Positions 15,431 through 23,776 are shown, counted from the first letter of the stretch. The stretch: DNA of 47,651 nt from UBA5186 sp040005095 (GCA_040005095.1 JBDTZN010000009.1:1-47651), one strand, 5' to 3'. The notes: generated by a model not told the origin, from the sequence alone. Program-made: numbers and translations.

Positions 15431-16384
15431 GTGGTCAAGCGTGTCCTTCTTGCCTCGCCCCGTGGCTATTGCGCCGGGGTCGAGCGCGCCGTCGAGACAG
15501 TCGAGAAGGCACTCGCCCTGTACGGACCGCCGGTCTACGTGCGCAAGCAGATCGTCCACAACATCCACGTCGTCCGCGATCTCGAGGAGCGCGGAGCGAT
15601 CTTCGTGGAGAGCGAGGAGGACGTTCCGCCAGGCGAGACCGTGGTCCTGTCGGCGCACGGCGTCGCACCCTCGGTGCACACGAACGCGGCCGCGCGGCAG
15701 CTGAACACGATCGACGCCACGTGCCCGCTCGTCACGAAGGTGCACGTCCAGGCGCGCCGCTACGCCGACGCCGGCTACCGCGTCGTCCTGATCGGACACG
15801 CAGGCCACGAGGAGGTCGTCGGCACGATGGGCGAGGCGCCCGAGGCAATCGTGCTCGTCGAGTCGGTGGCGGACGCAGAGGCGCTCGAAGTGGCCCGGGG
15901 CGAGCGGCTCGCCTACATCACGCAGACGACGCTCTCGGTCGACGAGACCGGCGAGATCATCAGCGCCCTGCGCCGCCGCTTTCCCGACATCCACGCGCCG
16001 AAGAAGGAGGACATCTGCTACGCGACTTCCAACCGGCAGTGGGCCGTGAAGGAGATGCTCGCGGAGGTCGACCTCCTGCTCGTGATCGGCTCGCGGAACA
16101 GCTCGAACTCGAACCGGCTCGTGGACGTGGCCCGCGCAGCAGGCGTGCAGTCGCACCTCATCGACGACGAGACCGAGATCGACGAGTCCTGGCTGGACAG
16201 CGCCGAGACCGTCGGCGTGACGTCGGGCGCCTCGGCCCCGGAGTCGCTCGTCGAACGCGTCTGCGACTGGTTCCGCGCCCGCGGCGCCGAGATCGAGCAA
16301 TACCGAATGGTCGACGAGGACGTCACGTTCCGGCTGCCCGTCGAACTGCGCCGAGAGCTTGCGCTCGCTGAGACCCAGGGCTAG
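15431..16384 (+). CDS. ispH: 4-hydroxy-3-methylbut-2-enyl diphosphate reductase
   Basis: 317-aa iron-sulfur enzyme that makes IPP and DMAPP from HMBPP in the last step of the MEP isoprenoid pathway. The three cluster ligands are Cys14 (RGYCAGV), Cys98 (DATCPLV) and Cys196 (EDICYATSNRQ). Conserved His residues appear in VHNIHVV, SAHGV and GHAGHEE, and the late motif SRNSSNSNRL is intact. GTG 15431 matches the family N-terminus and has a leaderless-type box; frames starting further up carry a non-conserved extension. The downstream lipoprotein gene overlaps it by 26 nt. Confidence 0.95.
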   Translation: MVKRVLLASPRGYCAGVERAVETVEKALALYGPPVYVRKQIVHNIHVVRDLEERGAIFVESEEDVPPGETVVLSAHGVAPSVHTNAAARQLNTIDATCPLVTKVHVQARRYADAGYRVVLIGHAGHEEVVGTMGEAPEAIVLVESVADAEALEVARGERLAYITQTTLSVDETGEIISALRRRFPDIHAPKKEDICYATSNRQWAVKEMLAEVDLLLVIGSRNSSNSNRLVDVARAAGVQSHLIDDETEIDESWLDSAETVGVTSGASAPESLVERVCDWFRARGAEIEQYRMVDEDVTFRLPVELRRELALAETQG

Positions 16385-16877
16385 CGCGCTTCTCGTCCTG
16401 ACGCTCCTCGTGGCGGGCTGTGGGGCGACGAAGACCGTCACCGTCACGCAGGCCCGAACCGTGCACGAGCCCCCGCCTGGCCTCCCCGTGCCGGTCGCGC
16501 TCACGCAGGCGAAGCTGCTCCTCGCCGCAGAGTCGGGCGACTACGAACGGCTGCGCCCGCTCATCCCGGCGAAGGGCTTCGCCTTCTCGTACGGCGTCGC
16601 TGCCGGCGGGCCGATTGCGTACTGGAAGAACCTCGAGCAGACGACTGGCCAGAAGCCGATCGCGATCCTCGCGCCGATCCTGCGGATGCCGTACACGCTC
16701 AACCGCGGGATCTACGTTTGGCCCTTCGCGTACGACAAGCAGAAGAGCGAGCTGACGGCATACGAGCGGAAGCTGCTCGGGCCGTTCCTCTCGAGCTACG
16801 CGGGCGAGGATTACTACGGGTGGCGAACCGGCATCAAGCCGGACGGCTCGTGGATCTTCTTCATCGCCGGGGACTGA
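16359..16877 (+). CDS. putative lipoprotein of unknown function
   Basis: 172-aa protein with a lipoprotein signal: positive start (MRSLRPRAS), hydrophobic stretch and lipobox LVAGC with the lipidated Cys at about residue 21. The mature part (about 150 aa) has a low-complexity linker (TKTVTVTQARTV) and a folded segment (LLAAESGDYERLRPLIPAKGFAFSYG ... DYYGWRTGIKPDGSWIFFIAGD) that resembles small extracytoplasmic domains I cannot name. TTG 16359 lies inside the 3' end of ispH, so translation is probably coupled. The 3' end overlaps the convergent zinc-ribbon gene by 17 nt. Confidence 0.75.
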   Translation: MRSLRPRASALLVLTLLVAGCGATKTVTVTQARTVHEPPPGLPVPVALTQAKLLLAAESGDYERLRPLIPAKGFAFSYGVAAGGPIAYWKNLEQTTGQKPIAILAPILRMPYTLNRGIYVWPFAYDKQKSELTAYERKLLGPFLSSYAGEDYYGWRTGIKPDGSWIFFIAGD

Positions 16878-17178
16878 GCGTCTCCAGCAGCGCGTCGATC
16901 GTCCGCTGACGCGGGCGCGCCGGCCCGAGGAAGCGGGCCAGCCGCCCGGCCTCGCGCTCGTCGAGCGAAACGGCTGCCTCGGCGCGGCCGCTTTCGTCCC
17001 ACACGCTGAAGCGGACGTGGCGCTCGTCGAGGTAGCGCGAGACGCGCAGAGCCTTTCCGTGGTCGCGCTCGTGGGCACGGAAGAACTCGACGAGCTTCCG
17101 GCGCTGCGGCGCGGCGCACCAGGGGCAGTAGCGGTACCGCTCCTCGACCTCACCGCCGCAGTGCGCACACGGTGCCAT
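16861..17178 (-). CDS. zinc-ribbon protein of unknown function
   Basis: 105-aa cytoplasmic protein. An N-terminal zinc ribbon (Cys4-x2-Cys7 and Cys18-x2-Cys21: PCAHCGG ... YCPWCAA) is followed by a basic, mostly beta-strand domain (LRVSRYLDERHVRFSVWDESGRAEAAVSLDEREAGRLARFL). ATG 17178 has an excellent GAGGAGG Shine-Dalgarno just upstream, which settles the start. It lies 93 nt downstream of ileS on the same strand, separated by the palindrome at 17256-17278. A role in nucleic-acid binding is possible but not shown. Confidence 0.75.
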   Translation of the reverse strand: MAPCAHCGGEVEERYRYCPWCAAPQRRKLVEFFRAHERDHGKALRVSRYLDERHVRFSVWDESGRAEAAVSLDEREAGRLARFLGPARPRQRTIDALLETLSPRR

Positions 17179-17255
17179 CGCGCCTCCTCTCAGGGCGGAG
17201 CGTACAACCGGCCGGGCGCTAGCGCGACCACCGCCCTCGTCCTGGCACTGCTGTT

Positions 17256-17278
17256 CCAAGTAACAGACTGTTACTTGG
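17256..17278. repeat. AT-rich palindrome over the ileS stop codon, copy 1
   Basis: Perfect 11-1-11 inverted repeat centred on A17267. The ileS TAA (17273-17271, minus) lies within it. The 20 nt AGTAACAGACTGTTACTTGG (17259-17278) recur exactly at 24283-24302. It could serve as a terminator for ileS or as a protein-binding site; a 1-nt centre favours a binding site. Confidence 0.7.
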
Positions 17279-20200
17279 CCCGACCGATGCTGGGCTCGTC
17301 CACGTCGCCGAGCTCGACGGACGTGGCGAGGGTCTCGCGGGAGATCCAGTCGGCGTGCTCGAGGAGGCGCTCTTGGGCACGGGGAATCGTGACGCGAATC
17401 CGGTCTGTGAGCTCGAGGCCCTCGTCCTTCCGCATCGAGTTCAGGCGGTGGATCAGGTCGTACACCTCGCCCTCTTGCTCCAGCTCGTCATCCAGTGCCA
17501 GCTCCAGCGCGACCGTGAGGCCGTCCGACTCGGCCAGGGCCCAACCCTCCCGGCCGACCCGCTCGACCAGCACCTCGTCGGCTCCGAAGACGTGTCCGTC
17601 CACGCGTACTCCGCCGTCGTCGAGCTGCTCGAACTGCCCTGCGGCGAGCGCCTGCCGCACGGCGCCGAGCTCCTTGCCGAGCTTCGGCCCCAGCACGGGC
17701 AGGTTCGGCTTCACCCGCACCTCCATCGCCTCGACCGGACCGAACTCGACCTCCTTTACGCGCAGCTCCTCGCGGATCTCGTCCTCGTGCCGCTGCGACG
17801 TCGACGCGCCCTGGACGACCATCCGGCGGAGCGGCTGGCGCAGCTTCATCCCGCTCGCCGAGCGGGCCTGGCGGCCGAGCTCGACCACGCTGCGCACCTC
17901 GGCGACTTCGTCCACGAGGGTCGAGTCCCACTCCGCGCGCTCCGGCCAGCGCGCGAGGTGGACAGACTCCGCGGCGCCCTCCGCGGACGCGGTGAGGTTC
18001 CGCCACAGGTGCTCCGCGAGGAACGGCATCACCGGAGCGATCACGCGCAGGGCCTGGACGAGCGCGTACCAGAGCGTGGCGAACGCAGCCGGCTCCTCGA
18101 GCGAGTAGAACCGTCGCCGCGAGCGCCGGATGTACCAGTTGGACACGTCGTCGACGAACGCGTCGAAGCCGCGCACGACGTCGCGCGTCGCGTAACGGTC
18201 GAACGCCTCCGCCGTGTCCGCGACGAACTTCTGCGTGCGGGCGACGAGCCAGCGGTCGAGCGGGCGCAGGTCGCCCTGGGGCCCGCTCGCAAGATCCTCG
18301 AAGCGCGGCCGCCAGCCCTCGATGTTCGCGTACGTGACGAGGAACGACGCGGAGTTCCAGAGCGTGAGCAGCCGCCGCTTGATGTCGCCCGCCGGCGTGT
18401 AGCCGAAGCGCACCGACTGCGTCGGGGACTGCTCGCAGTACATCCAGCGCATGACGTCCGCACCAATCCGCTCGAGTGCCTCGTGCGCCTCGATCGTGTT
18501 GCCCTTCGAGTTGTGCATCTCGTGCCCGTGCTCGTCGCGCACGTCCTCGTGCCCGAGCACGCGCTTGAACGGCGCGCGACCGTCGAGCGCGACCGACATG
18601 AAGAGCTGCGAGTAGAACCAGAGCCGGATCTGCTCGCGCATCTCGGTCACCCAGTCGGCCGGGAACCACTTCTCCCAGTAGGCGTGGTCGGGCAGGTCGG
18701 CGCCTGAAAGCCCCTTGGACGCGCCCGTCGCGTACCCCCCCGGAACGAACTCGTCGTTCTTCCAGCCCAGCGTCGAGAAGGGGACGATCCCCGCGTCGAG
18801 CCACACGTCCCCGACTTCTGGAACGCGGCGCACCTCGGCGTTGCACTCGGCGCAGCGAATCGGCACCTCGTCGATCCAGGGGCGATGCAGCTCCTCGAGC
18901 TGGTCGAGCCCCGAGACCGCGCGCTCCTCGAGCTCGGCCCGAGACCCGACCACGTTCAGATGCCCGCAGTCGCAGGGGTAGAACGGGAGCGGCAGCCCGA
19001 AGTAGCGCTTGCGCGAGATGTTCCAGTCGCCCATGTTGCGCAGCCAGTCCTCCATGCGCTTGCCATAGAAGTCAGGCGTCCACTCGACCTTCGCGTTCGC
19101 GTCGATGAGCGGCTGGCGGAGCTCGTCGGCCCGGATGAACCAGTCGTCGACGACCCGGAAGATCACAGGCGTCGAGCAGCGCCAGCAGTGTGCGTAGCGG
19201 TGCACATACGTCTCGGCGTTCTCGAGGAGGCCGCGCTCGCGCAGGTCGCCGACGATCTGGTCGGCCGCCTCGACCGTCGACGCGCCGTGCAGCCACCCGT
19301 ACTCCGGATAGAACCGGCCAGCCTCGTCGACGGGGACGAGCACGGGCAGGTCGTGGACGCGCGAGAGCTCGAAGTCCTCCGTTCCGGCGCCCGGCGCGAT
19401 GTGGACGATCCCGGTGCCGTCCTCCATCGACACGTCCTCCCAGGGGATGACTCGGTGCCTGACCCCGCCGCCCGGCTCGAAATGGTCGTACGGCCCCTCG
19501 TACTCGAGCCCGACGAGCTCGGAGCCCTTCGCGCGCTCGACGAACGTGTCCTCCGGATAGCGAGCGACCGCGACCCACTCGCCGGTGTCGCGCTTGCCGT
19601 ACTCGGCGTCGGGGTTCACCGCTGCGGCGACGTTCGCGGGCAACGTCCACGGCGTGGTCGTCCAGATGACGAGCGACTCGTTCTCTCGCTCCTTCAGCGG
19701 GAAGCGGACGAAGAGCGACGGATCGGACTTGTCCTGGTACACGTCCGACTGGGACAGCTCGTGCTGCGAGATCGACGTGCCGCAGCGAGGGCACCACTCC
19801 GTCGAGCGATGGCCGAGGTAGAGCCAGCCTCGCTCGTGGACGGTCTTCAGGAACCGCCAGATGTACTCGATGTTCGTGTCGCTGAACGTGAAGTAGTCGT
19901 TGCCCCAGTCCATCCACTGGCCGAGCCGGATCGACTGCTCGGTGATCACCCGCGCCGACTCGGCGACCAGCTCCCGGCACTTCTGCGCGAACTTGTCGAG
20001 CCCATACTCCTCGATCTCGGGCTTCGAGTTCAGCCCGAGGTCGCGCTCGACCTTGACCTCGACCCAGAGCCCCTGGCAGTCGAAGCCGTTCTGGAAGCGC
20101 TGGTCGAAGCCACGGAGCGCCTTGTAGCGCTGGAAGACGTCCTTGTACGTGCGTCCCCAGAGGTGGTGGACGCCGAGGCCGTCGGTCGTGTTCGCCGTCT

Positions 20201-20351
20201 TGGGGCCGTCGATGAAGCTCCACTTCGGGCCGCCGGCGAGCTGCTCGCGCAGGCGCGGGAAAATCTCCTCCGACTCCCACCAGGCGAGGATCTCGCGCTC
20301 GAGCGCCGGGTGATCCGGGACCGGCGGCAGCGGCTGGAACGGCTTCTCCAT
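17271..20351 (-). CDS. ileS: isoleucine--tRNA ligase, IleS2-like with altered signature motifs
   Basis: 1026-aa class I synthetase that charges tRNA-Ile. The architecture is full length: catalytic Rossmann core, CP1 editing domain (WTTTPWTLPANVA, residues about 230-245, and GTGIVHIAPGAGTEDFEL), zinc-binding segments (CPRCG, CWRCS, CAEC), anticodon-binding domain and long C-terminal domain of the eukaryotic-like IleS2 type. The HIGH position reads Gly60-Val-His-His63, i.e. HxGH changed to GxHH, and the KMSKS position reads Glu611-Met-His-Asn-Ser615 followed by KGN. The GxHH swap is the signature reported for mupirocin hyper-resistant IleS2. No second ileS is in the window, so this may be the housekeeping enzyme. 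ATG 20351 has TAGAAT exactly 6 nt upstream. Confidence 0.95.
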   Translation of the reverse strand: MEKPFQPLPPVPDHPALEREILAWWESEEIFPRLREQLAGGPKWSFIDGPKTANTTDGLGVHHLWGRTYKDVFQRYKALRGFDQRFQNGFDCQGLWVEVKVERDLGLNSKPEIEEYGLDKFAQKCRELVAESARVITEQSIRLGQWMDWGNDYFTFSDTNIEYIWRFLKTVHERGWLYLGHRSTEWCPRCGTSISQHELSQSDVYQDKSDPSLFVRFPLKERENESLVIWTTTPWTLPANVAAAVNPDAEYGKRDTGEWVAVARYPEDTFVERAKGSELVGLEYEGPYDHFEPGGGVRHRVIPWEDVSMEDGTGIVHIAPGAGTEDFELSRVHDLPVLVPVDEAGRFYPEYGWLHGASTVEAADQIVGDLRERGLLENAETYVHRYAHCWRCSTPVIFRVVDDWFIRADELRQPLIDANAKVEWTPDFYGKRMEDWLRNMGDWNISRKRYFGLPLPFYPCDCGHLNVVGSRAELEERAVSGLDQLEELHRPWIDEVPIRCAECNAEVRRVPEVGDVWLDAGIVPFSTLGWKNDEFVPGGYATGASKGLSGADLPDHAYWEKWFPADWVTEMREQIRLWFYSQLFMSVALDGRAPFKRVLGHEDVRDEHGHEMHNSKGNTIEAHEALERIGADVMRWMYCEQSPTQSVRFGYTPAGDIKRRLLTLWNSASFLVTYANIEGWRPRFEDLASGPQGDLRPLDRWLVARTQKFVADTAEAFDRYATRDVVRGFDAFVDDVSNWYIRRSRRRFYSLEEPAAFATLWYALVQALRVIAPVMPFLAEHLWRNLTASAEGAAESVHLARWPERAEWDSTLVDEVAEVRSVVELGRQARSASGMKLRQPLRRMVVQGASTSQRHEDEIREELRVKEVEFGPVEAMEVRVKPNLPVLGPKLGKELGAVRQALAAGQFEQLDDGGVRVDGHVFGADEVLVERVGREGWALAESDGLTVALELALDDELEQEGEVYDLIHRLNSMRKDEGLELTDRIRVTIPRAQERLLEHADWISRETLATSVELGDVDEPSIGRAK

Positions 20352-20357
20352 GGTTGG

Positions 20358-20363
20358 ATTCTA
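20358..20363 (-). promoter_or_regulatory. -10 box placing transcription start at ileS ATG
   Basis: TAGAAT on the minus strand with a 6-nt spacer (CCAACC) to the ATG at 20351. It lies within the 5' end of the divergent GNAT gene if that gene starts at TTG 20354. Confidence 0.6.
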
Positions 20364-20365
20364 GG

Positions 20366-21208
20366 GTGGACGCGCGCGACTACTCCGGGCCCGCCGACCT
20401 GCGCCTGATGCAGGACTTGACGGCGGAGTGCTGGCGCCTCGAGGGGCCATACGTCGCCGCGACGATCGGCGACCTGCCGTGGTGGATGTACCAGCACCTG
20501 AACAAGCTCGACGAAGCCCGCGTGCGGCTGTGGCTCGAGGGCGGTCGCTGCGTCGCCTGGGGCTGGGCCGAAGGCGGGCTGATCTTCATGGTTCATCCGG
20601 AGCACCGTGAGCGGATCGGCGATGTTCTGGATTGGGCCGAGGAGGACAAGGTGACCGCGCTGGAGCACGACACCGCCTCGATCGAGGTGCTGGGCGCGCG
20701 CAGCTACGAGGTCGACGACAGCCGCTGGTTCGACCACATGACGCGGTCGCTCGACGACCTACCCGAGCCGCGCGTCCACGACGGCTACGTGCTGCGCGCC
20801 GTCCGCGGCGAGGAGGAGCTCGTGGCGCGCACCAAGAGCCACCGGGCCGCCTGGGAGCCGTCGCGGGTCGTTCCCGAGAGCTACGTCCAGGTGATGCGCG
20901 CCTGGCCGTACCGCGCCGAGCTCGACTGGGTGGCGGTCGCGCCCGACGGCACGTTCGCGGCGAACTGTCTCTGCTGGCTCGACGCGCAGAACCGGATCGT
21001 CGAGCTGGAGCCGGTTGGCACGCACCCCGACCACCGTCGTCGAGGACTCGCGGCGGCCGTGTGCCTGGCCGCGCTCCAGGCGGCGCGGGCGGCGGGAGCG
21101 GAAACCGGCCTCGTCTACCCCGTCAACGGCTTGCCCGCGGCGGCGCTGTATGAGTCGATCGGCTTCCGTACGATCAGCCGCCATCTGACGTTCCGAAAGC
21201 GCGACTAG
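20366..21208 (+). CDS. GNAT family N-acetyltransferase (two-domain)
   Basis: About 280 aa, roughly twice the size of a single GNAT domain. The N-terminal half (LMQDLTAECWRLEGPYVAATIGDLPWWMYQ) looks like a degenerate GNAT-like domain. The C-terminal half (residues about 135-280) is complete, with LEPVGTHPDHRRRGLAAAVCLAAL as the acetyl-CoA-binding loop and VYPVNGLPAAALYESIGF near the end. The substrate is unknown. The start is uncertain: GTG 20366 is given; TTG 20354 would bring it 2 bp from the ileS start. It is divergent from ileS, so its promoter must overlap ileS coding sequence. Confidence 0.8.
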   Translation: MDARDYSGPADLRLMQDLTAECWRLEGPYVAATIGDLPWWMYQHLNKLDEARVRLWLEGGRCVAWGWAEGGLIFMVHPEHRERIGDVLDWAEEDKVTALEHDTASIEVLGARSYEVDDSRWFDHMTRSLDDLPEPRVHDGYVLRAVRGEEELVARTKSHRAAWEPSRVVPESYVQVMRAWPYRAELDWVAVAPDGTFAANCLCWLDAQNRIVELEPVGTHPDHRRRGLAAAVCLAALQAARAAGAETGLVYPVNGLPAAALYESIGFRTISRHLTFRKRD

Positions 21209-21280
21209 CGGGAAGAATGCGCCGTCCGGCAGCGTTTCCATCCTTTGAACCATCCGAACCAACTGAAAGGACAACTCTCA

Positions 21281-21607
21281 ATGTCAACTGCGGTTACCGA
21301 ATCGACGTTCGAGCAGGAAGTGCTTCAGAGCGACAAGCCTGTGCTCGTCGATTTCTGGGCCGAGTGGTGCGGTCCGTGCCACGCCGTCTCACCCGTTCTC
21401 GACCGCATCGTCGAGGAGCGGAACGGCGAGCTCAAGCTCGTCAAGGTGAACATCGACGAGGAGCAGGAGCTCGCAATGCGCTTCGGCGTCCAGTCGATCC
21501 CGACCATGATCCTGTTCAAGGACGGTCAGCCGGCTGCGGCGACGATGGGCGCCCGGCCGAAGGGCGACATCGAGCGACAGCTCGGTTTGACCGCGGAAAG
21601 TCCGTAG
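21281..21607 (+). CDS. trxA: thioredoxin
   Basis: 108-aa cytoplasmic thioredoxin, a general protein disulfide reductase. The active site WCGPC is at residues 29-33, preceded by VLVDFWAEW, with the cis-Pro loop SIPTMILFKDGQ. ATG 21281 is preceded by AAAGGA (9-nt spacing), one of the few clear ribosome-binding sites in this stretch. A 13-bp inverted repeat overlaps its stop codon and likely terminates it. Confidence 0.95.
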   Translation: MSTAVTESTFEQEVLQSDKPVLVDFWAEWCGPCHAVSPVLDRIVEERNGELKLVKVNIDEEQELAMRFGVQSIPTMILFKDGQPAAATMGARPKGDIERQLGLTAESP

Positions 21608-21619
21608 GACTTTCCGCGG
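21591..21619 (+). terminator. hairpin overlapping the trxA stop codon
   Basis: CCGCGGAAAGTCC (21591-21603) and GGACTTTCCGCGG (21607-21619) form a 13-bp stem with a 3-nt loop. The TAG stop (21605-21607) is in the loop and first stem base. No T run follows. Confidence 0.6.
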
Positions 21620-21652
21620 GGTTGGTTAGTCCCTTCGCTTCGCTCGGGAGAT

Positions 21653-21692
21653 AGAGAAAGGCCGGGCTAGCCCTCGGCCTGTTCCTTTCTCT
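21653..21692 (-). terminator. hairpin at the end of the DUF2231-like gene
   Basis: AGAGAAAGG (21653-21661) pairs with CCTTTCTCT (21684-21692) around a GC-rich middle. It overlaps the last codons of the minus-strand gene and lies 45 nt after trxA, so it may stop transcription from both sides. Confidence 0.45.
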
Positions 21693-22188
21693 CGTTAGGC
21701 AGCGGCGAGAGCGCTTCCTTCGCGGGCTCGTCCTTGAGCTTCAGGACGCGCATCCCGTGCACGAAGACGATCGAGCCGCCGAAAATCCCTCCGAGGGTCA
21801 GCAGCGTGAAGCCGATCAGCGTGAGGATGAACGGCCCGGCGCTGATGTCACCGCTCTTGAAGCAGTCGTGGCCGAAGATCGCGGCGGCCAGGAAGAAGAC
21901 CGTTGCGCTCAACATGACGATCATGTGCGTTGTCGCGGTGCGCTTGAGCGGCGTGCCCCACGAGATCTTCAGCCACTCGAGCAGGCCGGTCAGGGCGGTG
22001 GGACCGGTGATGATTAGACCGAAGACGAGTGCAAGCCACCAGCCGTGAGTCGCCGCATTCGTGCTGATCCCGGTCACGTCGGCTAGCGCCGCGACCGTCG
22101 CGAACGTGTAGGTGCCGATCGTCGCGTGTGTGAGGGGCGGATGGAGTGGGTGCCCCGGTGTTCCGCGCCAGAGGTAATCGAGCTTCAC
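21667..22188 (-). CDS. DUF2231-like membrane protein
   Basis: 173-aa integral membrane protein with four hydrophobic segments (about 24-38, 48-70, 85-105, 117-145). The N-terminal motif GHPLHPPLTHATIGTYTFA is typical of the DUF2231 family, with His residues at the membrane surface that could bind heme or metal. The function is unknown. GTG 22188 is supported by GGGAGG six nt upstream. It is not obviously in an operon. Confidence 0.78.
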   Translation of the reverse strand: MKLDYLWRGTPGHPLHPPLTHATIGTYTFATVAALADVTGISTNAATHGWWLALVFGLIITGPTALTGLLEWLKISWGTPLKRTATTHMIVMLSATVFFLAAAIFGHDCFKSGDISAGPFILTLIGFTLLTLGGIFGGSIVFVHGMRVLKLKDEPAKEALSPLPNERKEQAEG

Positions 22189-22262
22189 GTGTCGCCTCCC
22201 GAATCGGTTGCGACACGTTATTCCGCGCCAGGGGGCGCGGACAAACCTCTGGGCCTAGGGAT

Positions 22263-22409
22263 CTAGGCCTTGTTCGACTCGAGGAAGAGCAGGAAGGCAG
22301 CGTGCTTGGCGAGATAGTTCTCGATCTCGGCCACGCCCGCCCCGGCCCAGTCCTCGATCCACGTCTCGGACAGGTCGTCCGCGATGTGGTGCATGCCTCG
22401 TTCGCTCAT
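22263..22409 (-). CDS. small acidic protein of unknown function
   Basis: 48-aa product, largely helical and acidic, with several aromatic residues (SETWIEDWAGAGVAEIENYLAKHAAFLLFLE). ATG 22409 is the first plausible start; there is no Shine-Dalgarno and no clear -10 box. It sits alone between the DUF2231-like gene and the divergent lipid-kinase-like gene. The regular amphipathic pattern favours a real gene over chance, but comparison with relatives would be needed to be sure. Confidence 0.5.
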   Translation of the reverse strand: MSERGMHHIADDLSETWIEDWAGAGVAEIENYLAKHAAFLLFLESNKA

Positions 22410-22482
22410 AAGCGGGGAATCGGCACGACACGGCCGTACGCGGTGGGCCGAACGGCTCAACTACCGGGTCGGTCGGACCTAC

Positions 22483-22488
22483 TACATT
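22483..22488 (+). promoter_or_regulatory. -10 box placing transcription start at TTG 22496
   Basis: TACATT with a 7-nt spacer to TTG 22496, the start of the diacylglycerol-kinase-like gene. No Shine-Dalgarno. Confidence 0.5.
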
Positions 22489-22495
22489 GGGGTGG

Positions 22496-23296
22496 TTGGC
22501 GGGGTTTCTCCTCATAAATCCACGCTCCGGCTCGGGTTCGCCGGATGCGGAGGAACTACGTCGTGCGGCCGAGGCGAAGGGTGTGCGGGTTCACGTGCTC
22601 GGCGAGGAGGACGACCCGGCGGAGCTCGCGCGTGGCGCCGAAGCGGACGCGTTGGGCATGGCCGGCGGCGACGGGTCGCTCGCGGCGGTCGCCGAAGCGG
22701 CGATCGACCGGGGGCTCCCGTTCGTCTGCATCCCGTTCGGGACCCGGAACCATTTCGCCCGCGACGTCGGGCTCGACCGGGACGATCCGCTCGGCGCGCT
22801 CGAGGCCTTCGGCGGCCGCGAGCGGACGATCGACGTCGGCTCGGTGAACGGTCGCGTCTTCCTGAACAACGTGTCGCTCGGCGCGTACGCGGAGCTCGTG
22901 CACCGCCGCGAGAGCCATCGACGGCGTCGCGCGGCGCTGGCGCGGGTCCGGGCGCTGTGGATGACCGCGCGCGACCGCCATGGGCTCCGGGCACGCGTGG
23001 AGGGCCGCGAGGTCGAGGCCCGGGTGATCTTCGTTGGGAACAACGCGTACGAGCTCGACGTATTCAACGTCGGCGAGCGCGAGCGACTTGACGAAGGCGT
23101 GCTGCACCTCTACACGCTCGAGGGCTGGCTCCCGTCGGCGTGGAACGACAGCAAGGGCGAGACCTTTACGGTCGAGACGCCCGACTCGAAGGTTGACGCC
23201 GCGATCGACGGCGAGCCGGTCGAGCTCGAGTCGCCCCTCCGCTTCGAGGTGCGACCGCGCGCTCTGCGCGTGCTGCTCCCCGCGCCGCAAGAATAG
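22496..23296 (+). CDS. diacylglycerol kinase-like (DAGK catalytic domain) protein
   Basis: 266-aa cytoplasmic enzyme of the diacylglycerol/sphingosine/NAD kinase-like superfamily. NPRSGSG at residues 8-14, the nucleotide-binding GGDGS at 57-61, and PFGTRNHFARD with the Asn/His of the family signature are present. The C-terminal beta-rich domain (VEARVIFVGNNAYEL ... LYTLEGWLP ... VDAAIDGEPVELESPLRFEVRP) is complete. It would phosphorylate a lipid alcohol with ATP; which lipid is not visible. TTG 22496 is preferred over TTG 22487 because of the TACATT box. Three small genes follow in the same direction. Confidence 0.85.
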   Translation: MAGFLLINPRSGSGSPDAEELRRAAEAKGVRVHVLGEEDDPAELARGAEADALGMAGGDGSLAAVAEAAIDRGLPFVCIPFGTRNHFARDVGLDRDDPLGALEAFGGRERTIDVGSVNGRVFLNNVSLGAYAELVHRRESHRRRRAALARVRALWMTARDRHGLRARVEGREVEARVIFVGNNAYELDVFNVGERERLDEGVLHLYTLEGWLPSAWNDSKGETFTVETPDSKVDAAIDGEPVELESPLRFEVRPRALRVLLPAPQE

Positions 23297-23321
23297 GAGT
23301 CCCCGACCGAAGGAGACCGCC

Positions 23322-23462
23322 GTGCACGACCAACCGGAGCCGACCGAGGAGGAGCAGGAGCAGGCCACCGAGCCCAGGCAGGCCGAGGAGGAGCGCATGC
23401 GCTATCCGGATCACGACACCGGGCAGGAGCCCGCCGACGAGCCGCCCGACGACGAGGCATGA
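23322..23462 (+). CDS. very acidic 46-aa protein
   Basis: A 46-aa product made mainly of Glu, Gln, Pro and Asp (for example TEEEQEQATEPRQAEEE), probably disordered. The start GTG 23322 has AAGGAG 6 nt upstream, and its stop overlaps the next ATG in ATGA, both signs of real translation. It lies 25 nt after the diacylglycerol-kinase-like gene. No function can be proposed; such tails are sometimes chaperone-like or ion-buffering small proteins. Confidence 0.6.
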   Translation: MHDQPEPTEEEQEQATEPRQAEEERMRYPDHDTGQEPADEPPDDEA

Positions 23463-23776
23463 GCCCTAGGCACGACCCCGCGACCGCGGCCGAACTCTCC
23501 CGCATCGGACTGTTCGGCTCGCTGCCGGGCGCGGTGCTCGGCCGGATCGCCGGCGAGCTCGCGCGTGAGGACCACGGCCCGGGCGAGACGATCGACGCCG
23601 ACGAGCGCTTCGTCGTCCTGCTCCGCGGAATGGCGAACGGCGGCGGACGGATGCTCCGGCCCGGGGACACGGCCGGGCCTGGCGGCGGCTCGCTGCGAAC
23701 GATCACGCCGGTCACCGTCGCGACCTGCGACCGCGCCACGTACGAGCAGCACGTCCTTCCGCAGGTCGGTTCCTGA
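23459..23776 (+). CDS. truncated cyclic-nucleotide-binding-like domain protein
   Basis: 105-aa protein that resembles the first part of a cNMP-binding (Crp-type) domain: LSRIGLFGSLPGAVLGRIAGELAREDHGPGETI is the usual entry helix and strand, then FVVLLRGMA and a Gly-rich turn. The phosphate-binding cassette (usual GE...AR motif) is not recognisable, so nucleotide binding is doubtful. Start ATG 23459 overlaps the previous gene by 4 nt. The next gene appears to start inside this gene's stop region, so all are likely one transcript. Confidence 0.6.
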   Translation: MSPRHDPATAAELSRIGLFGSLPGAVLGRIAGELAREDHGPGETIDADERFVVLLRGMANGGGRMLRPGDTAGPGGGSLRTITPVTVATCDRATYEQHVLPQVGS

